Origin: Chromera velia
Lineage: Eukaryota > Sar > Chromeraceae
Length of the DNA stretch: 23,178 bases
NCBI GenBank assembly: GCA_018398765.1
Contig: JAHBMJ010002049.1
Span: 1 to 23,178 of the forward strand
Direction: 5' to 3'
The translations under genes and the position numbers were made by a program. Shown here in pieces: positions 12,276 to 21,003 of the stretch; the first letter of the stretch is position 1; the number at the start of each line of letters is the position of its first letter. The notes under the pieces were generated by a model. The model was not told the origin of the DNA. It made no database searches and worked only from the letters and a program-made list of their open reading frames with translations.

Positions 12276-13636
12276 CTAAACCTTGATTGTACGTGTTTTG
12301 ATCACCCGATCTGAGCATGCTTTAGAGTTTTCTGCCACATATTTGATGGACTCAGAGATTTTCAAAGTCTAGCCTACTGTATTGAATGAACCTATGCATG
12401 CGGGGGCAGATTTGAGAGTCTGACCAGGTCTCGACTCTGGCATGGAGTTTGGCTGAAAGAATACAATCTACACCTTGATTGTACGTGTTTTGATCACCCG
12501 ATCTAGGCATGCTTTAGAGTTTTCCACCACATATTTGATGGACTCAGAGATTCCCAAAGTCCAGCCTACTGCGCTGAATGGACCTAGCTGTGCGTGCGGT
12601 GCGAAAGATGAATTTGAGAGTCTGACCGGGTCTCGACTCTGGCATGGAGTTTGGCTGACAGAATACAACCTACACCTTGAATGTAGGTGTTTTAATCACC
12701 TGATCTGAGCATGCTTTAAAGTTTTCCGCCACATATTTGATGGACTCAAAGATTCCCAAAGTCCAGCCTACTGCTCTAAATAGACCTAGCTGTGCGTGCG
12801 GTACGGAAGACAGATTTGAGAGTCTGACCGGGTCTCGACTCTGGCATGGAGTTTGGCTGACAGAATGCAATCTAAACCTTGATTAAATGTGTTTTGATCA
12901 CCCGATCTGAGCATGCTTTAGAGTTTTCCATCATATATTTGATGGACTTAGAGATTCTTAAAGTCCAGCCTACTGCATGCCCTGAATGAACCTGTGCATG
13001 CGGGGGCAGATTTGAGAGTCTGACCGGGTCTCGACTCTGGCATGGAGTTTGGCTGACAGAATGCAATCTGTACCTTGATTGTACGTGTTTTAATTACCCA
13101 ATCTGAGCATGCTTTAGAGTTTTTTACTACATATTTGATGGACTTAGAGATTCCCAAAGTCCAGCCTACCGCATACCCTGAATGAACCTGTGCATGCGGG
13201 GGCATATTTGAGAGTCTGACCAGCTCTCGACTCTGGCATGGAGTTTGGCTAATAGAATGTAGTCTACACCTTGATTGTACGTGTTTTGGTTACCCGATCT
13301 GAGCATGCTTCAGAGTTTTCTGCCACATATTTGATGGACTTAAAGATTCCCAAAGTCCAGCCTACTGCGCTGAATGAACCTGTTTATGCGGGAGCAGATT
13401 TGAGAGTCTGACCAGGTCTCAACTCTGGCATGGAGTTTGGCTGGCAGAATGCAATCTACACCTTGATTGTACATGGTTTGATCATCCAATCTAAGCACGC
13501 TTTAGAGTTTTCCGCCACATATTTGATAGACTCAGAGATTCCTAAACTCCAGCCTACTGCCCTGAATGGACCTAGCTGTGCGTGCGGTACGAAAGACGGA
13601 TTTGAGAGTTATGCCTGATGATTGAGGTTTTTGTTA

Positions 13637-13981
13637 TGCATGCCGCGTCCCCGTGTAGGAGGGGTGGATCTAGCCTAGTTTATCAAAAGGTTCCGGTTCG
13701 TCCCGTCTGTTCTAAATCTAGGAACACTGTTCATTAATCACTTTTACTACGGCTTATTTCTCAAGCGGCGGTAGAGTAGGACTCGGAGAACAGCGAAAAG
13801 AGGGGAGAGGCAGGGCAAAAACTTTCTAAAAGTTTGTCCCCTTGGCAAAGGCTACCCTTTGACGGCGGAGAACAACTTTAAAGAGAGTCATGCCTGCATG
13901 CACTGCGCATGTATTGTGCACGCGTTCCGGTGCATGCAGCCCCGCCCCTGTTCCTGCGGATCGGGCCGCCGCGGCATGCAT
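13637..13981. promoter_or_regulatory. Cluster of TGCATGC(A) motifs upstream of the M19 gene
   Basis: TGCATGC or its complement occurs at 13637-13643, 13895-13902, 13931-13938 and 13974-13980. Two of these are the full palindrome TGCATGCA. In apicomplexans this word is bound by AP2-family factors and is enriched in promoters. The sites lie 340-690 bp before the start codon. Regulatory function is inferred from the motif only. Confidence 0.3.
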
Positions 13982-14097
13982 GGAGACGCGATGGAGACGC
14001 GGCAATTGGAAAAGGCAAATCGATCGATGAATCCTTGCAATCTGAGTTGTCGATACCGATATGTCGATATATAGTTGTCGTTATATGAGCCATCTTG

Positions 14098-14125
14098 TCT
14101 GGATCGAACTCTCTGGATCGAACTC
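14098..14125. repeat. 14-bp perfect tandem duplication upstream of the M19 gene
   Basis: TCTGGATCGAACTC occurs twice without a gap (14098-14111 and 14112-14125), about 200 bp before the start codon. On the minus strand it reads GAGTTCGATCC, like a Pol III B box, but the flanks do not form a T-arm stem, so it is not a tRNA remnant I can support. Confidence 0.8.
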
Positions 14126-14322
14126 GGGTGGCCTGTGACAGGCTAAGTTGTGAGTCTGACACTCTGGGGTTGGGGGGTTGCTTATGGGCGCGAGACGGCT
14201 CAACCGGGTTCAACCTTGCAAGCCTATGCGTCCGCTCCGCGCAGCGCATCAGATCTCGTGGTAAACACCGAGTGGTTTCACAAGTGGGTCCTAAGATCAG
14301 CAGCTTGTAACATGATCTGCTC

Positions 14323-15748
14323 ATGCGCGTGATGAGGGCCCGTCTACGCGGGGCTGCCGTCTCCGGTGCTTTCGATATCAGCCCTGCACCGTCGTCCCTT
14401 TTTCGGCGGCACCGTCTCCAAGCAGAGAGACGGTTCTCTTCCTTCAGGGCCCCTGGAGGCTACTACAAGTATCAGTCGGCCCCCGCGTCGTCCTTTGATT
14501 TCGGACTCAGTGCAGCACAGGAAGAGGAGGCGCGTGAGATCCATAAGGGGCTTCTAGTGTTCGATGCAGTGGCTGAGGTTTCGCTGTACGAAGGTTTCCT
14601 TGCCAACATGCGGGCACTGCCAGGAGGGCAGCCTGCTTGCGGGTCTCTGTCGATAGGCAACAGGGGTTTGTCTCTGAACAGGGGTGACAGGAGCCCTTCG
14701 CATCTGCAGAAGTGCGACTGGTGGTCGAAGGAGACGCTCTGCGAGGACATCGTCCTGCTCACCAGGTGGGAATGCACGCGAGAATACTAATGAAGAGAAA
14801 TGAATGAGTTATCTCTTTCTGCCTGCACGTTGCAATCCCGTCGCCCTATCGATGAAAGAATTGATTTGTCCTTCGCTGAAATGCCTTCGCCCTATCGATG
14901 AAAGAACTGATTAATCCCTTTGCAGGTGGGCTCGTGAGAACTCCAGCCAGGTCACGATTTGCCGAGACGCGAAGAGCATCCGTCGGGCGCACGGGGAGGG
15001 CAAAGTCGGTCTGATGCTGGACGTACAGAACACGGAATTCGCCGGAAAGGACCTGGGCCTCCTTGACTTCTTCTTTGAACTGGGGCTGAGGCGCGTGCAG
15101 CTGACGTACAACTTCTGTAACCTCGCAGGAACGGGCTGCATGGAAGAGGAGGAGGGATTTCTGTCGCGTCACGGCAAGAGACTCATCCACCGTATGAACG
15201 AGCTCGGCATGCTGGTGGACGCCGGCCACTGCTCGAGCAAGACGGTCCTACAGGCCGTGGAGGCCTCCTCGAAGCCCATCGTGTGCTCGCACGCAGGCAT
15301 GAAGAGTCGCTGCCCTTCCAACCCACGCACTCAGAGCGATGACGCCATCCGTGCAGTCGCTCAGTCAGGCGGGGTGTTCGGCGTTGTGTCCACTCCCGGC
15401 GCCTTGACGGGCTCTGACAGGTGCACGGTGCAGGACTTCGTCGACACTCTAGATGCGGCAGTGAACGTGGCGGGCATCGATCACGTGTGCTTCGGTTCCG
15501 ACTTCTGCTTGGCCATGAGCGCCCAGGAAATCTTCACGGCGCCCGAGTGGGGTCCCGCGGCCGCAGCCTCCGTGGGTGTAGACGCTGATGCTGTGTGGCC
15601 TTGGAGCGACGGGCACTTGGGGTTCGAGAACAACAGCGGGTATGTGAACCTGACCAGGGGGCTGTACGCGAAGGGGTACAAGAGAGAGGACATCGAGAAG
15701 GTTATAGGGGGGAACTATCTGCGCGTGCTAGAAGCCGTTGTGGGATAG
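14323..15748 (+). CDS. M19-family (membrane/renal dipeptidase-like) protein, two exons
   Basis: Exons are 14323-14765 and 14926-15748. A GT-AG intron splits an Arg codon (residue 148), and the reading frame continues exactly across it to give 421 residues. Family M19 enzymes are TIM-barrel metallopeptidases that cleave dipeptides. By eye the protein shows the family landmarks LGLRRVQLTYN (residues about 200-210), LVDAGH (His249), CSHAG (His270), NPR (Arg282), a GSDF Asp340 and a C-terminal GGNYLRV (about 409-415). The usual N-terminal metal motif H-x-D is absent: the equivalent stretch is VFDAVAEV (residues 79-86). The bridging Glu appears as Gln182 and the substrate-binding His as Tyr209. 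This resembles a divergent M19 branch found in bacteria, so activity or metal content may differ. Residues 1-45 are Arg/Ser/Ala-rich with few acids, like an organelle presequence (mitochondrion or plastid). The start is the first ATG after an in-frame TAA; additional 5' exons are possible. Substrate is unknown. Confidence 0.88.
14766..14925 (+). other. Spliceosomal intron of the M19 gene (160 bp)
   Basis: It begins GTGGGA and ends CCCTTTGCAG, with CTGAT about 14 bases before the acceptor as a possible branch site. The same 8 bases, CAGGTGGG, span both splice junctions (14763-14770 and 14923-14930). Inside, a 26-bp segment containing CGCCCTATCGATGAAAGAA occurs twice (about 14840-14865 and 14887-14912) with one mismatch. 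Exon phase and protein similarity on both sides support splicing here. Reading through gives a stop at 14788-14790. Confidence 0.88.
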
Positions 15749-17704
15749 CTGGCAGGGGAGCAAGCAGGAAAGTCAACTTTAATAGTCAAGCGACCTAGCA
15801 AGCGACAGTTGCAAAGGTGGTATTACATTTATTTCTAGATTTATTTATGCACTAACTAGTACAATAACTGTTATCTCTAGATGCCTAACTAGATGTTAAA
15901 CCCTAGGTGGAGTTAGAACTCCCGGGCGGCGCATACATGCGTGGGTCTGTTCAATTATGCCAGCTGCAAGCTAAGTGGACGACAGTTATTTAAACTTAAT
16001 CTAATCAATCATTTACTACAATATGACGAGAAATCATAAAGAGGAGAGAGGGTTGAGAGCGCAAGAGCGATATGATGAACTTGCGAACCCCCAGATCAGA
16101 AAAAGAGGCGGATGCAAAGGGTGAGTCACAACAAGTGAAGCGGTCTGATTGAATTAATGCCAACCACTGCAAAAAGCCTTGTTCGGCAGTCCATCGGGGG
16201 CAGACAGAGAGCCGATGAATAAAATCATCTACACACCGGCAGCAGGCTTCATAGGTGCACAGCTTTCTATCAGAGCAACCAACAGGCAGCCCACCTTGCC
16301 TGCCCATCGGGTTGTATGTCAGCATGCGCAGAAAAGAAAAGATCGAGCCATCCGTAACCGACAGGGCAGAACAGAGAAGGAACACCGGAGGACGACTTGC
16401 TGCACAGAAGAAAGACAAACATACGACGGGAAGACAGGAAGTCGCGCTGCAGAGGGGTGAGTCTAGCAAGGAGGGGAAAGTGAGACGAAGATTGCCCATC
16501 AAGGGTATATTTCACTGTATTATAGTTAATGAATTAACTTGAAACTATAATCGTACTGTTATACTAGTATACAAAAAATGATTCTAAATGAATACCCTTA
16601 ATTAAATTTCTTTTAAGGGTGGCATGTTTAAAAGAGGAATCACTCGCAAATTTCTGTTGATAGTAAATTAATAATTGACAATTCTTTTTTAAAAATTCTT
16701 TTCAACTTTTATATGGATTTTCTTTTGCCAGCAGTTTGCTTGGAAGTTATTATACACAACGGCTACGAGTTGAGTCCTAAATCATGATTTAATCATCCTT
16801 ATCATTAGGTTTATGAAAGGCAGTACCAGAATTTAAAATCGTTATGGCTCGCGTTGCGGTAAGTGTGACCCGCATTAATTTGCACTGTGTTGCTACCACC
16901 TATATCCAACCCGCAAATATATAGACTCAGAATGAATGAATCATATGGAGGGGAAAGGTCATACCGTGTACTGCCGCCACTGCGGACTGTCTGCCTGCCT
17001 GGCCTTCCTCTTTGCCTTCTCGAGCCGCCAGTCGGCGCCAGAGCGTGACACCCAACCAGACCCTGACCTAGACCCTGACAGACCGTCATTCATTTAATTG
17101 CCGTTCATCACCGGACAAAAAATAAGACGGAATGCCGGCAGTAGCCGGCAGCAAAAGCTCAAACACGAAAAAGAGAAGCTTGGGCGGACACACCGGACAA
17201 CCTGAGAGAAGAGAGTTGCACGCCTATTGTACTCCAGAGTCTCCAGACGAAACAACCAAGGAAGAGGATCTCGTGCATGAGTGCACCAGCATCAAACGAA
17301 GGACAGACCAGCGACGTGCGTCCGCCTCTCTGTATGACGAGTGACCTTCCTCAATTGCCTCTCTGCTGATTGAATGTACACGCCCCATGTGGACAGATTC
17401 CTCTTTCCTTTGCAATCAGATGCTTGCTTTCTGAATTCAAGCCTATGATACAGCGGACTGGAGACCGAACTCCTTTCCTGAAAATAAGAACGGGGTGTGT
17501 GCGAGTCGAGCGGCCTGACAGAGCTCTTCTTTCTTCATTGTGTCCGCTGTTGCTTCTGGCATGGACAGTATGGAGAGAGATGCATGCAAGAATGACCACG
17601 AAAGTGAGAACAAGCAGTCTTGAAGAAAACCTTAAAAAAAGGAAAGACGAAAAGAAAGGACACATGGTTCATGCAATCCCTTGGCAAATCCCAGCGTCAA
17701 CCCC
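15749..17704. other. Spacer with no recognisable gene
   Basis: The first 300 bases should include the 3' UTR of the M19 gene; an AT-rich, CTAGAT-repeating stretch lies at 15825-15900. An ATG-started minus-strand frame of 164 codons (16499-16005) and several shorter plus-strand frames have no recognisable motifs. 16510-16800 is AT-rich. I see no RNA gene and no transposon. Confidence 0.5.
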
Positions 17705-18301
17705 AAAGGCGACGCCAAAATCCTTCGACCCCCTACGCCCCCCCTTCCCACCCAGTCAGTCAGTTGAGGAACCCTTTTGCCCCAAAGGAAAGGGAGGAAG
17801 AGAAAGGAAGGAAGGAAGGAAGGAAAGAAAGAAAGAAAAGAAGAGCGCAAAAAAGCTCCAAGAGCCATCCCCCAGAGTGGCACATGGTGCCGGTCACTGA
17901 GGTCTGGATTGAAGCAAGGAGGAAAGGAAAGGAAAGCAAAGGAAAGGAAGGAAGGAAGGAAAGAAAGAAAAAAAGAAAAGAAGAGCGCAAAAAAGCTCCA
18001 AGAGCCATCCCCCAGAGTGGCACATGGTGCCGGTCACTGAGGTCTGGATTGAAGCAAGGAGGAAAGGAAAGGAAAGCAAAGGAAAGGAAGGAAGGAAGGA
18101 AAGAAAGAAAGAAAGAAAGGAGAGAGAAAGGATGCCCGTTGTCCTTGCCACTGTCTGTCTGCCTGGCTGGCTGACTGACTGACTGAGTCCCCCCCCCGTC
18201 AAGTGCATTCGAAGCGTTCCCCCGCGAAAGGCGACGCCAAAATTCTTCGACCCCCCCCCCTCTTCCCACCCAGTCAGTCAATTGCAGAATTCCTTTACCC
18301 C
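17705..18301. repeat. Direct-repeat pair bracketing a purine-rich segment
   Basis: About 79 bp at 17705-17783 (from AAAGGCGACGCCAAAATCC, through CCACCCAGTCAGTCA, to CCCC) recur at 18227-18301 with several substitutions and small length changes in C runs, offset 522 bp. The interval between them holds the 140-bp tandem duplication and GACT/CTGT microsatellites. The pair may reflect an older segmental duplication. It has no LTR-like ends that I can identify. Confidence 0.8.
17801..18120. repeat. 140-bp tandem duplication with polypurine tracts
   Basis: About 2.3 copies with a period of 140 bp. The 100 bases 17841-17940 are identical to 17981-18080, so the event is recent. Each unit has a uniform polypurine part (GGAA/GAAA repeats; uninterrupted purine runs 17784-17845, 17938-17985 and 18078-18132) and a mixed part containing CCATCCCCCAGAGTGGCACA. 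The purine runs create lysine/arginine-rich frames on one strand and Phe/Ser/Leu-rich frames on the other. These are composition artefacts and not genes. Confidence 0.95.
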
Positions 18302-20191
18302 ACGAAGTCCTTTTGTCTATCTGTCTGTCTGTCTGCTCACTGGCACAGATCGAAGTCAGGCAGCAACAAACAACAAAGCACCGAAGAGAGAAACACAGAC
18401 TGTCAAACAGCGTTTGTCAGCTTCAGTTGTGCAGGACCTTTCTCTTCTTTTCCTTTGGCTCTGCCCTCTTCTCTGACAAACCAGGGACTCACGCCTACTG
18501 TACCGAAGTCGACAGTTCCCTTTGCGCCTTCTGATGTGGGTGGCCTCTTTTTGAATTCGAGTCATACGGAAAAGGTACTGCCTAATTAGTTCGCAAAAAG
18601 AAAAGAGCCAGAGAATCGTAGGTCGAAAAACGTCTCTGAGGCTTGCATTTTTCATTGTTTCTGCTGGCTTGAGAGAAAGAGAAGGACAACAATGGAAAGA
18701 GAAAAAGGGGCGAAGAAAGAAGCGCAAAGCACAACAGGATGGCAGCTCAATGTATGTCCCCCCTCTTAATTCCTTGGGAGAACCACACGCTCACTTAATT
18801 CCTCCCTGTACAACTTCCCCTCATGAAGTGCCACTCCCCCCCCAGAGGGACCCTCCACCGGCATGCATGAATGGTCGGATCGGGTCCAAGAGCTTCTATG
18901 AGAGACTCAGTCCCACACGCAGGCAGATCTCTGCATCCCTCTCTCTCACGGACTCGTAAGCTCAGCTCTTCATGCGTGCGTCGTCGAAAGGGCACGGTGC
19001 GTCTGTCTGCCAGCCTCTAAGCAGAGAGCAGAGAGATCAAGGCGCGGCCTCTCAGCCGAGCCCTCCTAGAAGGATCGAGGAAGAGAATGAAGAGAGATGC
19101 ATGGGATGGGGCCGACACCGAACGTTGAGTCCCGAAAGAAAGAAAGACAGGTGCATGCCGTTTTCTGCTTCCTTAATTCATCTGCACCAGCAAGCTTCTC
19201 ATCTCTCCGTAACCTCTGGACTGCCCGCCATGCCCATGCTGACTCCCACCCTTCCCCGTATGTTTCCTTCCATGGGCTTGAGTCTGAAGTTCATCTTTAT
19301 TTTCCCTTCCCGCCTGTGCATGCCTCCATCCGTGTGCAAGGGGGGTACCTGCGAGAGGGCAGGGGAAAGGGGAAAGCGTTATGAAGTCGCGTGACCCTCA
19401 AAACAAAGAAGAGAGGTCAGGAAGCCAAAGAGGCAATTAAGAAGAGGAGGATCCGAGAGGCGGAGAGGGGAAGTAGTGGAATGCGAAAATCAAGAAAACA
19501 AACCAAAGAGAAGAAAGAGAAAGCCGAGGTGAGAAGAAAGAGACATAAAGACACTATGAAAGAAAAGAGAGAAGACTGAGAACTAAAGTCAGACGCCAGC
19601 GTACCTGCCAATCAAAGAGGACGTAGCCCAACGCATCCTCTGTCTGGTCCTCCCCATTCCCCTCTGGCAGTTGCTGCGTGCGTAGTGGGGGCTGTGCCGT
19701 GCCCCGCTGACAGGCAGAAGTGATCGGGGGTATGAGAGACAGGCTCCTCCCTCCCTCACGGCGTACGTGTGTCCAGGTACTCTGGAGACAATTCAACGGG
19801 AGAGAGAAGACACGGTGACAGTCGCCTTCGGACGGTCAAGGGACACACACATCCCGGCCGGCTTTCTTCCTTCTTGCCCGATCCATCGATCGAGGAAAGT
19901 CTGGATCAACCTGGAAGAATCCTTCCCTGATCCGATCTGTCGGGCCCCTTGACTCCTTCATTTATTCATTCATCGGGCTTGCTTGCTTGCTTTGTTTCTC
20001 TCTCAACGGCCCGGGACAAGAGACCATCCACGCCCATGAAGGAGGTGTGCACTGCCCTTGTGCACTTTTGGAAAGAGAAAGAACGAACGGAGAAACAGAT
20101 CAGCAAGTACAGCACCCCCCTCCGCCCGGAAACCCCAAAGACCTTCCTTCCAGACTTCCCCTTCTCTTCTCTTCCCTTCCCCACAGGACCC

Positions 20192-20228
<37 letters not shown>

Positions 20229-21003
20229 TATACAGGACCACTTAATTGCGCCTGTACCCAGGCTGACAGACTCTCTCCGGCTTGAATTTGAATCCTCCAT
20301 TCCATCTCATGTCCTTCCGGCTTCCTTTCCCCTACCCCCTCTTGCGCGCAGCCTGTCCAAGATTGTCCAAGTACTCTCCCTCCCTCCCTCCCCTCACTCA
20401 TGCAGAGTTCCGAACTGCCATCAGATGGCCCTCGGGCACCACATGCAACGACGCTCAGCAGCGACAGAGAGGACGCAAAGACACTCCCAACGTGTGACAG
20501 ACACAGACGGACAAGCAGAAATGTCCCTGTGTGAGTCCACCCTGTCACCAACAGATAATAATTCTGTCTACAGAGGACTTCCTGCCCCCTGTGCACCGAG
20601 CGAGCCCTGAATTCCTACGCAATCTCTCCCCCCTGCATGGTTGTCTTTCTACCCGGCCATTTCCCCTGCATATACCACCAGAAACATTGCACGTACAGTC
20701 ACCCATGCGGCCTCCCTTGCATCCGTCCTCAGACCGACAGAGACGACTTCCAGACGCCACACTTGAGCAATGAGAAGATAAAAACGGACATGTGAGTATA
20801 CCCTGTCTGGGTGTGTAGACGGGGCTGTCTGTCACCTGCACAGCCCCACTCATTGACTCCTTCACTCTTGGTCACCCTTCTCTCAGTCCCACCCACTTGT
20901 CTCCGAGAAGCCTCATCAGACCCATTGCACCTGCCAGAGCCAGAGTCTGAACATATACTACAAGAGAGCTTCTTTCCTTCCTTCTTTCCTTCTTCCTCCC
21001 ACC
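18302..21003. other. Spacer with simple repeats, no recognisable gene
   Basis: It contains CTGT and GAAA-type microsatellites, many short homopolymers and strand-biased purine or pyrimidine stretches. Frames on both strands reach 207 codons (19987-20610), but they are Pro/Ser- or Lys/Arg-rich in line with composition and match no family I recognise. TGCATGC occurs at 18861 (reverse) and 19317. An unrecognised multi-exon gene cannot be ruled out. Confidence 0.45.
20192..20228. repeat. (CCAT)n microsatellite
   Basis: About nine CCAT/TCCA units with one G interruption at the GTCC near 20217. It accounts for the His-Pro-Ser-Ile and Trp-Met-Asp-Gly repeats in overlapping frames. Confidence 0.9.

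Larger units (their letters stand above)
2089..13609. repeat. Tandem satellite array, ~58 monomers of 202/192 bp
   Basis: About 11.5 kb of head-to-tail repeats with no foreign insertion. Landmarks that recur each period include TGGAGTTTGGCTGACAGAAT, CACCTTGATTGTACGTGTTT, GAGTTTTCCGCCACATATTT and AAAGTCCAGCCTACTG. Long monomers are 202 bp, as shown by spacing at 4133/4335/4537 and 9776/9978/10180. Short monomers are 192 bp, as shown between 6496, 6688, 6880 and 7072. They differ by 10 bp between GGACCT and TTTGAG, where the long form has AGCTGTGCGTGCGGTGCGAA followed by AGACGGA and the short form has GTGCATGCGGAGGCAGA. About twenty monomers are short. The array starts and ends in the same phase (starts at CTGAC, ends at GAGAGT), so it holds a whole number of monomers. 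Frames of 61-109 codons appear on both strands but many begin at TTG, and the 202-bp period shifts frame each unit, so I do not read them as genes. The period is close to nucleosome spacing, and a centromeric or heterochromatic role is possible but unproven. Confidence 0.97.
13610..14322. other. Spacer and upstream region of the M19 gene
   Basis: No gene is recognised. After the satellite ends, the sequence becomes GC-richer and carries four TGCATGC motifs (13637, 13895, 13931, and reverse-oriented at 13974), a TCGATA-rich stretch near 14040-14070 and a 14-bp tandem duplication at 14098-14125. An in-frame TAA at 14308-14310 precedes the chosen start codon. A minus-strand frame covers 13878-14324 but shows no recognisable domain and overlaps the start of the M19 gene. 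Confidence 0.5.

Noticed and set aside
2089-13609. Dozens of 61-109 codon frames on both strands of the satellite, with similar protein sequences
   Set aside because: They arise because each monomer repeats the same frame. Those on the plus strand mostly start at TTG, the 202-bp period is not a multiple of three, each is closed within about one monomer, and monomer differences show no bias to silent sites that I can see.
2089-13609. CRISPR-like array
   Set aside because: The repeats are directly abutting 192-202 bp monomers with no unique spacers, and the surroundings are eukaryotic.
2089-13609. Pol III promoter (B-box-like GGTCTCGACTC and TAGC A-box-like start) or tRNA-derived origin of the satellite
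   Set aside because: Only about 8 of 11 B-box positions fit, the A-box match is poor, and no cloverleaf stems form around it.
2089-13640. Hammerhead ribozyme in the tandem repeat
   Set aside because: The monomer has GAAA but no CTGATGA core. The single CTGATGA at about 13614 lies outside the array and lacks a nearby GAAA and pairing stems.
13690-13720. GGTTCGTCCC as part of a tRNA gene
   Set aside because: The flanking bases do not form a T-arm stem and no acceptor or anticodon arm is visible.
13878-14324. 148-codon minus-strand frame divergent from the M19 gene
   Set aside because: It overlaps the M19 start codon and has no recognisable motif. The region is better explained as promoter sequence with TGCATGC sites.
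16005-16499. ATG-started 164-codon minus-strand frame
   Set aside because: Cys/Ser/Phe-rich with no recognisable domain, no internal repeat and no splice or composition evidence. It could be chance at this base composition.
17370-18281. Long Lys/Arg/Glu-rich plus-strand frames and Phe/Ser/Leu-rich minus-strand frames
   Set aside because: These are translations of polypurine microsatellite and of the 140-bp duplication, and are open in several frames at once.
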